Shown one piece after another: positions 1 to 5,088 of a stretch of DNA of 5,191 nucleotides. Position numbers and translations under genes: made by a program. Every line of letters begins with the position of its first letter. The first letter of the stretch is position 1. The DNA comes from Lachnospiraceae bacterium. Lineage in GTDB: Bacteria; Bacillota; Clostridia; Lachnospirales; Lachnospiraceae. Location of the stretch: positions 1-5,191 of the forward strand of contig JAFSRL010000015.1 in assembly GCA_017446125.1 (NCBI GenBank), in the 5' to 3' direction. The notes beneath the pieces were generated by a model. The model was not told where the DNA came from. It did not search any database and saw nothing but the letters and a program-made list of their open reading frames with translations.

Positions 1-298
1 CATCCACGGTAACGGTCTCATCGATTTCCGGAACCAGACCGTGCGCACGGATTGCCGCCAGGGCGCGCTCCTTATCAATTTCCTTCACCTTAATCTGATA
101 AACGTCGCGGTCAATCTTGCCCTTTGCACCAAAGTCCCTGGGGTCGAGCTTCGACCCGCAGCCGCACGCCTTGACCACATCGACCTCATAGTGACTCGCG
201 GAAACGCCTTTAAACCCTTCCTCCTTCAGCGCGGCCTTAATCGCCTTCCATGCCTCGCGGTCTTTCTTTTTGAAGATTACAGTCTTTTTCTCAAACAT
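1..298 (-). CDS. Unrecognised small protein with Cys-Gly-Cys motif (partial, 3' end outside window)
   Basis: The first 99 codons of an open frame begin at ATG 296-298 and run off the left edge. The start is fixed by a good ribosome binding site (AAAGGAG, complement of 304-310) 5 nt upstream. The protein is charged and soluble, with no signal peptide or membrane segment. Residues 1-10 look like a strand (EKKTVIFK), 13-28 a Lys/Glu-rich helix, 32-43 a strand leading to A-C45-G-C47-G-S-K-L-D-P-R-D-F-G, then a strand (VYQIKVK, 66-72) and a helix (76-86). This beta-alpha-beta plus beta-alpha order could suit a small ferredoxin-like or DUF2007-like fold, with the two Cys possibly binding metal, but that is inference. 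Known function: none that I recognise. It lies 48 bp downstream of the SSS transporter on the same strand and has its own promoter, so it may be transcribed both alone and by read-through. Confidence 0.85.
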   Translation of the reverse strand, partial: MFEKKTVIFKKKDREAWKAIKAALKEEGFKGVSASHYEVDVVKACGCGSKLDPRDFGAKGKIDRDVYQIKVKEIDKERALAAIRAHGLVPEIDETVTVD

Positions 299-309
299 GC
301 CGTCTCCTT

Positions 310-325
310 TTCGGCGTACGCCGAA
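310..325. repeat. 16-bp perfect palindrome in the 5' leader of the Cys-Gly-Cys protein gene
   Basis: TTCGGCGTACGCCGAA is a perfect 16-bp palindrome lying between the minus-strand extended -10 (341-349) and the ribosome binding site (304-310), whose first base it shares. With transcription starting near 334 it would cover about +10 to +25. It could be an operator below the promoter, or an RNA hairpin (6-bp stem, GUAC loop) abutting the Shine-Dalgarno sequence. No T-tract follows on either strand, so it is not a convincing intrinsic terminator. Confidence 0.6.
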
Positions 326-340
326 GAATGCTCTTGCGCT

Positions 341-349
341 ATTATATCA
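341..349 (-). promoter_or_regulatory. Extended -10 promoter for the Cys-Gly-Cys protein gene
   Basis: The minus strand reads TGATATAAT: a perfect TATAAT with the TGN extension directly upstream. The hexamer 17 bp further up (TCGGTG) is a poor -35, as expected for an extended -10 promoter. The TGA of the motif is also the stop codon of the upstream SSS transporter (347-349). Predicted transcription start is near 334, giving a leader of about 36 nt. Confidence 0.65.
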
Positions 350-1897
350 CACACTCTCCCCGTCACCGAGCGCCTGATGCTGCGGCACCATGACCTTGCG
401 CTCATAACAGGAGAACGCTTCGTCGACATGCTGCGCGTCCGGACGCGGCGTCACGAAAGAAACGACGGGCACGATGATGAGTCCCGCAATCATGCAAAAG
501 GCGCCTGCGTTGATGGGCGACTGCAAAAGCGCAGGGAACGACGCGCGGAAGAAAATGTTCGCAATCATCACAACGGTCGAGAACAGAAAGCACACCGCGC
601 ACGCCGCCTTGGTTGCGCCTTTCCAGTACAGCCCGTAGAGGAAGGGCGCTAAGAACGCGCCGGCAAGCGCACCCCAGGACACACCCATGAGCTGCGCAAT
701 GAAAGTCACGTTCGAGCGGTACTGAATGAGGGCTAAGATGACCGAGATGATGATGAAGACCACAATCAGGCAGCGCATCAAAAAGACCTGCCGCCTGTCA
801 TCCATGTCCTTGATGAAGTTGTCCTTTAAGAAGTCAATCGTGAGCGTCGAGCTCGAGGTCAGAACGAGCGACGACAGCGTTGACATCGAAGCGGAAAGCA
901 CTAAGATGACGACGACACCAATTAAAAAGTCCGGAAGGTTAGAGAGCATCGCGGGAACAATCGCGTCGAACCCTTCCGTCGCAACATCCACGCGGTCTGA
1001 GAAGAGCCGCCCGAAGCCGCCCAGGAAATAGCAGCCGCCGGCGATGACCATCGCGAAGAGTGTCGAGATGACGGTGCCGGTGTCGACCGATTTTTCGCTG
1101 CGGATCGCGTAGAACTTCTGCACCATCTGCGGGAGCCCCCAGGTGCCCAGGCTCGTCAAGATGACGACGCCCAAAAGATTCACAGGGTCCGGTCCGAAGA
1201 ACGAAGCGAACACCCCGGGTGTATTAGAGACCGCGGGGTCCGTCACCCGTGAGAGCCCGTCGAGCGCCGCTAAAAACCCGCCCTGCGAAGAAAGCACCGC
1301 GCCGATCACCGCGCAGATACCCACCAGCATGATGATGCCCTGAATGAAATCGTTGATCGCGGTCGCCATGTAGCCGCCGGCGATGACATAGACGCCGGTT
1401 AAGATCGCCATGACAATCACGCACACCGTGTAATCAATTTTGAACGCCATCCCGAACAGCCGCGAAAGTCCGTTGTACAGGGACGCGGTGTAGGGAATCA
1501 AAAAAATGAAGGTAACGATGGACGCGGCAATCTTAAGCTTCGCGCTTTTAAAGCGTGCGCCGAAGAACTCCGGCATGGTTGCACTGTTTAGATGCTGCGT
1601 CATGATGCGTGTGCGCCGCCCCAGGACCGCCCAGGCGAGTAACGAGCCGATGAGCGCGTTGCCGATGCCTGCCCAGGTTGCCGCGATGCCGTATTTCCAG
1701 CCGAACTGTCCGGCGTAGCCCACGAACACGACCGCGGAGAAATACGATGTGCCATAGGCGAACGCCGTCAACCACGGGCCCACGTTGCGCCCGCCCAAAA
1801 CGAAGCCGGAAACGTCCGTCGCGTTCCTGCGGCAGTACCAGCCCACCGCGACCATGACGCTGAAAAAGATGAGTAACATGATTACCTTGATTGCCAT
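347..1897 (-). CDS. Sodium:solute symporter (SSS family) transporter
   Basis: A 516-residue integral membrane protein of the SSS family (PutP/PanF/SGLT, LeuT fold), expected to import an organic solute with Na+. About 13 hydrophobic segments are visible (roughly 4-20, 44-62, 70-94, 122-142, 155-175, 185-203, 240-256, 275-297, 322-350, 372-392, 398-424, 430-450, 463-482), matching the family's usual number and length. Diagnostic features are GGR at 35-37 in the first loop, the family signature region GGYMATAINDFIQG (174-187), and SASMSTLSS (335-343), where Ser339/Thr340 align by eye with the Na2-site Ser/Thr of PutP. The residue aligned with PutP Asp55 is Tyr52, so it is not a proline permease of the PutP type; substrate cannot be assigned. 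The cytoplasmic tail after 485 is polar. The ATG start has AAAGGA 10 nt upstream. It is transcribed away from the zinc-ribbon/WYL genes, and a large palindrome lies upstream. No terminator is seen at its 3' end. Confidence 0.94.
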   Translation of the reverse strand: MAIKVIMLLIFFSVMVAVGWYCRRNATDVSGFVLGGRNVGPWLTAFAYGTSYFSAVVFVGYAGQFGWKYGIAATWAGIGNALIGSLLAWAVLGRRTRIMTQHLNSATMPEFFGARFKSAKLKIAASIVTFIFLIPYTASLYNGLSRLFGMAFKIDYTVCVIVMAILTGVYVIAGGYMATAINDFIQGIIMLVGICAVIGAVLSSQGGFLAALDGLSRVTDPAVSNTPGVFASFFGPDPVNLLGVVILTSLGTWGLPQMVQKFYAIRSEKSVDTGTVISTLFAMVIAGGCYFLGGFGRLFSDRVDVATEGFDAIVPAMLSNLPDFLIGVVVILVLSASMSTLSSLVLTSSSTLTIDFLKDNFIKDMDDRRQVFLMRCLIVVFIIISVILALIQYRSNVTFIAQLMGVSWGALAGAFLAPFLYGLYWKGATKAACAVCFLFSTVVMIANIFFRASFPALLQSPINAGAFCMIAGLIIVPVVSFVTPRPDAQHVDEAFSCYERKVMVPQHQALGDGESV

Positions 1898-1925
1898 ACC
1901 TGAGATGTCCTTTCCTTATATAAAT

Positions 1926-1931
1926 ATAGTA
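1926..1931 (-). promoter_or_regulatory. Possible -10 box of the SSS transporter gene
   Basis: The minus strand reads TACTAT here within an AT-rich stretch; TATATT at 1923-1928 is an overlapping alternative. The -35 position (1949-1954, TCTAAG) is weak and falls inside the 22-bp inverted repeat. A TTGACG at 1957-1962 (minus) is 25 bp away, too far to serve as its -35. The choice of box is uncertain. Confidence 0.35.
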
Positions 1932-1949
1932 TGTCATTCACTTTAGCGC

Positions 1950-1971
1950 TTAGACGCGTCAACGCGTCTAA
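1950..1971. promoter_or_regulatory. 22-bp inverted repeat, likely operator upstream of the SSS transporter
   Basis: Perfect 10-bp arms, TTAGACGCGT (1950-1959) and ACGCGTCTAA (1962-1971), are separated by CA. It lies in the divergent intergenic region. Relative to the proposed SSS -10 it covers about -31 to -52, where a bound dimer would compete with RNA polymerase; it is about 55 bp upstream of the other gene's -10. The length and tight spacing resemble operators of dimeric helix-turn-helix repressors. The regulator is unknown; it need not be the nearby WYL protein. No T-tract adjoins either arm, so a terminator role is unlikely. Confidence 0.65.
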
Positions 1972-2023
1972 CTGTTAAAGATTACACCAATTGCAAACAG
2001 AAGTCAAGCGCGGCAACAGGATG

Positions 2024-2032
2024 TGTTATACT
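2024..2032 (+). promoter_or_regulatory. Extended -10 promoter for the zinc-ribbon/WYL gene pair
   Basis: TGTTATACT is a TATACT hexamer with the TGN extension. The -35 position (TCAAGC, 2004-2009) is poor. A start point 6-7 bp below the hexamer falls at 2039-2040, which is the A of the first in-frame ATG, so the transcript may have no leader. Confidence 0.6.
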
Positions 2033-2039
2033 TGTTTTC

Positions 2040-2420
2040 ATGAGAGATTGGTGGATGAAAACCATGCAGGATCGCTATGGCAGAAACGGAACCGACAGGC
2101 TCAACAGATTTTTGTTGATTGTTGCGCTTGTCTGGTTTGTGTTGTCCCGGGTGGGCGTTGCGCGTTCGTCGATTCCGCCGGTGCTGCTGGTCGCCGTGAC
2201 CTACTACCGGCTGTTTTCACGCAACATCGCAAAGCGCTATCAGGAGAACGTGATGTACTGTCAGGTTGCGGACCGCGTGAAGGCAAAGTTTGGTATTAAC
2301 AGTACGCATCGCATCTACCGCTGCCCTTCATGCGGCCAGCGGATCCGCGTACCCCGCGGCAAAGGCAGGATCGAGATCCGCTGTCCGAAATGCAACGCTG
2401 CGTTTATCAAGCGTTCGTAA
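2040..2420 (+). CDS. Small two-helix membrane protein with C-terminal zinc ribbon
   Basis: A 126-residue protein of unknown function. After a basic N-terminus (DRYGRNGTDRLNRF, 11-24) come two short hydrophobic segments (about 22-37 and 46-58), then a basic linker and a four-Cys zinc ribbon: C95-P-S-C98-G, Q-R-I-R-V-P-R-G-K-G-R, C115-P-K-C118. Zinc binding follows from the paired CPxC knuckles. The fold suggests a membrane-anchored protein with a cytoplasmic ribbon; compact proteins of this architecture are, from memory, common in Clostridia, with no established role. The start is uncertain. ATG 2040 lacks a ribosome binding site and coincides with the predicted transcription start; ATG 2064 (118 aa, starting MQDRYG) has GGTGG 9 nt upstream. 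I keep 2040 because the sequence around RYG fits a slightly longer N-terminus. The stop is 23 bp before the WYL gene, which indicates co-transcription. Confidence 0.85.
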   Translation: MRDWWMKTMQDRYGRNGTDRLNRFLLIVALVWFVLSRVGVARSSIPPVLLVAVTYYRLFSRNIAKRYQENVMYCQVADRVKAKFGINSTHRIYRCPSCGQRIRVPRGKGRIEIRCPKCNAAFIKRS

Positions 2421-2431
2421 AACCCAAACGG

Positions 2432-2438
2432 AAAGGAG
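2432..2438 (+). promoter_or_regulatory. Ribosome binding site that sets the WYL regulator start
   Basis: AAAGGAG lies 5 nt before ATG 2444. It decides between this start and an in-frame ATG at 2330, which lies deep inside the zinc-ribbon gene and would add 38 residues without similarity to a DNA-binding N-terminus. Confidence 0.8.
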
Positions 2439-2443
2439 AATCC

Positions 2444-3433
2444 ATGCCCAAGGGAGCGAACCAGAAACTCAAACTCTATTACCTGAGCAAAATCATGCTC
2501 GAGAAAACCGACGAGGACCACTACTTAACCATCAGCGAAATCAAGACGGAGCTTGCGCGCTACGGTGTCACCGCGGACAGAAAAAGCCTGTACGATGACT
2601 TGCAGCAGCTCGAGGTGCTGGGACTGGAGGTGACGGGCGAGCCGAATGGCAAGTCGTATCACTATCATGTGACGGGCAAGCAGTTCGAAATCGCGGAGTT
2701 AAAGCTTTTGGTGGACGCCATCCAGTCCTCGAAATTCATCACGCAGCGCAAGTCCTCCGAGCTCATCCACAAGCTCGAGCAGCAGGCGTCGCGCTTTGAG
2801 GCGAACCAGTTGAACCGCCAGGTAATGATGACGGGACGGGTCAAGACGATGAACGAAAGCATCTATTATAATGTCGACGCGATTCACTCCGCAATCAATG
2901 AGAATAAAAAGATCCGCTTCGAGTATCTGAACTGGACCCTGAAGAAGACCCTGGAGCCGCGCTTTGACGGAACGATCGAGACCTCGCCCTGGGCGCTGTT
3001 GTGGGACGATGAGAATTACTACCTTGTGGGCTACAGCACGAACAACGAACAGATCAAGCACTACCGCGTCGATAAGATGCGCCGCATCCAGACCATGAAG
3101 GAGATGCGCGACGGGAAGGAGACCTTCGAGAAGTGGAATCCGGCGAAGTATGCGAAGGCGGCGTTTGGCATGTTCGGCGGGGAGACGACGAATGTGAAGC
3201 TGCGGTGCGAAAATGCCATGGCGGGTGTCATCATCGACCGCTTCGGCACGGACATCATCATCAAGCCGGACGGAAAAGAACACTTCACGACGAACGTGGA
3301 TGTCGCCGTGAGCGCACAGTTTTTCGCATGGGTTTTCGGCCTGGCCGGGAGGGTTGTCATCGCGGGACCGCAGGATGTGAAACGTCAGATGAAAGAGGCG
3401 ATTTTGACCGTAAACAGGGCTTTTGAAAGATAA
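2444..3433 (+). CDS. WYL-domain transcriptional regulator (HTH + WYL + C-terminal extension)
   Basis: A 329-residue cytoplasmic DNA-binding protein of the YafY/WYL type. Residues 8-66 form a winged helix-turn-helix: KLYYLSKIML start, TISEIKTELARYG (29-41), then DRKSLYDDLQQLEVLGLEV as recognition helix and wing. A connecting helical region (80-150) is followed by the WYL domain (about 155-215): IRFEYLNW, SPWALLWDDENYYLVGYS with the name-giving motif as YYL (192-194), and HYRVDKMRRI (206-215). A C-terminal WCX-like segment (250-325) includes FFAWVFGLAGRVVIAGP. WYL domains are known to sense ligands, in some cases nucleic acids or nucleotides; the ligand here is unknown. Family members repress or activate nearby genes, often stress, DNA-damage or phage-defence loci, but no such locus is visible here. 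It follows the zinc-ribbon gene in one operon. No clear terminator separates it from the GPH symporter, so some read-through is possible. Confidence 0.94.
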   Translation: MPKGANQKLKLYYLSKIMLEKTDEDHYLTISEIKTELARYGVTADRKSLYDDLQQLEVLGLEVTGEPNGKSYHYHVTGKQFEIAELKLLVDAIQSSKFITQRKSSELIHKLEQQASRFEANQLNRQVMMTGRVKTMNESIYYNVDAIHSAINENKKIRFEYLNWTLKKTLEPRFDGTIETSPWALLWDDENYYLVGYSTNNEQIKHYRVDKMRRIQTMKEMRDGKETFEKWNPAKYAKAAFGMFGGETTNVKLRCENAMAGVIIDRFGTDIIIKPDGKEHFTTNVDVAVSAQFFAWVFGLAGRVVIAGPQDVKRQMKEAILTVNRAFER

Positions 3434-3447
3434 GAAAATTTAAATGG

Positions 3448-3461
3448 TGTAAACGCTTTCT
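3448..3461 (+). promoter_or_regulatory. cre-type operator (CcpA/LacI family) upstream of the GPH symporter
   Basis: TGTAAACGCTTTCT matches every position of the B. subtilis cre consensus TGWAARCGYTWNCW. It sits between the WYL stop and the symporter start, overlapping the -35 region and the spacer upstream of the extended -10 at 3465-3473. A protein bound here would be expected to repress. CcpA with HPr-Ser-P is the natural candidate for a sugar-transporter gene, but local LacI-family regulators bind the same core, so which one acts is inference. Confidence 0.8.
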
Positions 3462-3464
3462 TCG

Positions 3465-3473
3465 TGATACAAT
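3465..3473 (+). promoter_or_regulatory. Extended -10 promoter for the GPH symporter gene
   Basis: TGATACAAT is a TACAAT hexamer with the TGN extension. The hexamer 17 bp upstream (TGGTGT, 3445-3450) is a weak -35 and overlaps the cre. Transcription would start near 3480, giving a leader of about 40 nt. Confidence 0.6.
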
Positions 3474-3504
3474 GACCTAAGAGCAACCGGGGAATGGTTA
3501 GAGG

Positions 3505-3518
3505 GGGCAGCGTTTACC
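3505..3518 (-). promoter_or_regulatory. Second, degenerate cre-like site over the symporter ribosome-binding-site/start region
   Basis: The minus strand reads GGTAAACGCTGCCC, carrying the same 9-bp core GTAAACGCT (3509-3517) as the upstream cre (3449-3457), in inverted orientation. It fits 11 of 14 cre positions. The centres of the two sites are 57 bp apart, and this one ends just before the ATG at 3519. It could be an auxiliary operator acting as a roadblock or by looping. Chance similarity is possible but a 9-bp exact inverted match is notable. Confidence 0.4.
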
Positions 3519-5003
3519 ATGAAAGAAAAACAACCGAACTACGGACTACGTGCACAGCTCATGTACGGCATGGGCGAGTTCTTCAACGGGGGATGCTTCT
3601 TAATCATCAACTCGTTCTTCACGGTTTTTTTGACAAAGGCGTTGGGCATGCCGGCGGCACTTGTCGGGACGATTCCACTGGTGGGTAAGATCTGGGACGC
3701 AATCACGGACCCCATCATGGGAAACATCACGGACAGGACCAGGTCGCGGTTTGGTCCCAAACGCTTCTATATTATGATCGGGAGTATTTTCTCCGCGATT
3801 ACCTTCGTTTTGATGTGGGTGCCCGCGCCCTCGGATTCCGTCTGGGTGAAATACGCGTTTTACTTTGTGATGTACTGCCTGTTCGATACGGCCTTCACGG
3901 TGCTGATGGTGCCCTACAACGGGCTCTTGCCGGATATGATGGATGACTACGCGATGCGTGCGAAATTCTCGAACATGCGCATGGTCTGGTCGACAATCGG
4001 CGCGATGGTCTGCGGACTGGTGCCGTCCTTCATGATCCGCGACAACTTAGACACCGGCGCGTATCTTCGCTGCGCGCTGCTCTTCGGGGTACTGTTCTTT
4101 GTCACCTCCTTCATGGTCTTTCTGGGAACCTGGGAAAAGCAGAAGGAACCCGTGAAGACATCGTTAAAGGATTCCTTCCCGCAGGCGGCGAGTGTGTTCC
4201 GCAGCAGGTCGTTCCGCATTTTTATCGGGCTGTACCTGTTCGGACAGTGCGGCATGGACTTCGTTTCCGGCATGGCGATTTATTACGTGGACGATGTGTT
4301 AAACGCCTATGCGGACGGTTCTTTGACAAAGCTTCTGGCGGCATTGATGATTTCGCAGCTTTTCGGGATGGCGGTCTTTGGCCCCGTCATGAGCTGCACG
4401 TCGAAGCGGACCACGATTCTTATCGGCGCGCCCATCCGGCTTGTGGGTCTTGTGGGCATGCTCTTCTTTTCGTATGAGGGAGCACCGTTAATCCCCATCC
4501 TTGTACTGGCGGCGCTTGTGGGCTTCGGCAACGCCGCGTCCTTAACCGCAATCTTCGCAATCATGGCGGACATGGCGGATGTCGACGAGCTCATCACCTC
4601 CATCAGACGCCCCGGCATCGTCTCCGGCATGGCGACCTTTATCCGCAAGATTTCCTCCGGCGTGTCCGGTTCCGCGATCGGCTTTATGCTGGCGGCGGTG
4701 GGATATGACGAGGTCATTGCGAACGCGGGTGCAAGACAAAGCGCTTCGACGCAGCAAAGCATCGGTCTCATTTTCGTGCTCGCACCGGCAATCCTGACGG
4801 CACTGCTGCTGATTTGCGACCTCTACTTCCCGATTACCAGAAAGGAATTTGACACCGTGCAGCGGGAAATCGCAAGAAGAAAGGGTGAGGATTCCTCGGA
4901 CACAACGGAGGAAGAGAAGCGGATCTGCGAACGCGTGACCGGCTTCGCTTATGAAAATCTCTGGACAGCAAAGAACGCTGTTTATCAGTTAAGCAAGGAA
5001 TGA
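3519..5003 (+). CDS. GPH-family (MelB-like) sugar:cation symporter, MFS fold
   Basis: A 494-residue membrane protein of the glycoside-pentoside-hexuronide:cation symporter family, importing a sugar or glycoside with H+ or Na+. About 12 hydrophobic helices are visible (13-39, 44-66, 84-101, 110-134, 154-173, 183-203, 233-256, 268-291, 298-317, 322-349, 367-395, 412-435). The family signature is clear: WDAITDPIMGNITDRTRSRFG (59-79), with Asp60 and Asp64 aligned by eye with the cation-site Asp55/Asp59 of MelB; also VPYNGLLPDM (131-140) and ADMADVDELIT followed by FIRKISSGVSG (350-384). The positions equivalent to the MelB galactoside-binding Asp19 and Asp124 appear to be Gly24 and Met130, so the substrate is probably not melibiose. 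A hydrophilic tail of about 55 residues (440-494, acidic patch DTTEEEEK-like) is longer than in many relatives. The ribosome binding site is GAGGGGG (3501-3507), 11 nt upstream. No glycosidase is in the window, so the substrate stays open. The upstream cre suggests carbon-catabolite control. Confidence 0.95.
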   Translation: MKEKQPNYGLRAQLMYGMGEFFNGGCFLIINSFFTVFLTKALGMPAALVGTIPLVGKIWDAITDPIMGNITDRTRSRFGPKRFYIMIGSIFSAITFVLMWVPAPSDSVWVKYAFYFVMYCLFDTAFTVLMVPYNGLLPDMMDDYAMRAKFSNMRMVWSTIGAMVCGLVPSFMIRDNLDTGAYLRCALLFGVLFFVTSFMVFLGTWEKQKEPVKTSLKDSFPQAASVFRSRSFRIFIGLYLFGQCGMDFVSGMAIYYVDDVLNAYADGSLTKLLAALMISQLFGMAVFGPVMSCTSKRTTILIGAPIRLVGLVGMLFFSYEGAPLIPILVLAALVGFGNAASLTAIFAIMADMADVDELITSIRRPGIVSGMATFIRKISSGVSGSAIGFMLAAVGYDEVIANAGARQSASTQQSIGLIFVLAPAILTALLLICDLYFPITRKEFDTVQREIARRKGEDSSDTTEEEKRICERVTGFAYENLWTAKNAVYQLSKE

Positions 5004-5035
5004 TTCCTGTTATCGGGCAGATCGTGCGGCAAACG

Positions 5036-5070
5036 GATAAATGTGATATAATAAAAGTTGCGCATTTATC
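5036..5070. repeat. Inverted repeat flanking the -10 of the last gene
   Basis: GATAAATG (5036-5043) and CATTTATC (5063-5070) are exact reverse complements, 19 bp apart; the match reaches 9 of 10 when extended inwards. The half-sites lie on either side of the -10 box and predicted start point of the downstream gene, a position suited to an operator. The downstream arm ends directly at the ribosome binding site. Confidence 0.4.
5044..5052 (+). promoter_or_regulatory. Extended -10 promoter for the last, partial gene
   Basis: TGATATAAT: a perfect TATAAT with TGN, identical to the minus-strand promoter at 341-349. The hexamer 17 bp upstream (5024-5029, GTGCGG) does not resemble a -35. The start point would be near 5059, giving a leader of about 30 nt. 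Confidence 0.65.
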
Positions 5071-5077
5071 AAGGAGG
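5071..5077 (+). promoter_or_regulatory. Ribosome binding site supporting a TTG start
   Basis: AAGGAGG is a full-strength Shine-Dalgarno sequence, 11 nt before TTG 5089. No ATG or GTG in that frame lies nearer, which supports the unusual start codon. The spacing is a little long, as it also is for the GPH symporter gene. Confidence 0.65.
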
Positions 5078-5088
5078 CAACAAAGGGT

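Noticed and set aside
41..652. A 203-codon plus-strand open frame
   Set aside because: It lies antisense to the end of the SSS transporter and the start of the small Cys-Gly-Cys protein gene, has no ribosome binding site, and its product is a low-complexity Arg-rich sequence with no domain.
1957..1962. TTGACG on the minus strand as the -35 of the SSS gene
   Set aside because: It is 25 bp from the nearest plausible -10, and no -10-like hexamer lies at 16-18 bp.
1950..1971. Intrinsic terminator at the large palindrome
   Set aside because: Neither strand has a T-tract after the stem, and the flanking genes diverge from it, so there is no transcript to end.
2330..2443. An N-terminal extension of the WYL regulator from ATG 2330
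   Set aside because: It would overlap the zinc-ribbon coding region in another frame, lacks a ribosome binding site, and is rich in Arg/Pro, whereas ATG 2444 has an ideal AAAGGAG and begins just before the helix-turn-helix.
2699..3283. A 194-codon minus-strand open frame
   Set aside because: It is fully antisense to the WYL regulator, whose domains are unmistakable; codon periodicity of the real gene explains the lack of stops.
3434..3447. Terminator between the WYL regulator and the GPH symporter
   Set aside because: The stretch is AT-rich but has no inverted repeat able to form a GC-rich stem.
3494..3688. A 64-codon plus-strand frame beginning just before the GPH start
   Set aside because: It runs out of frame through the conserved N-terminus of the symporter and has no similarity or start signal; ATG 3519 is the only credible start here.
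4307..4771. A 154-codon minus-strand open frame
   Set aside because: It is antisense to conserved GPH symporter helices, with no start signals of its own.
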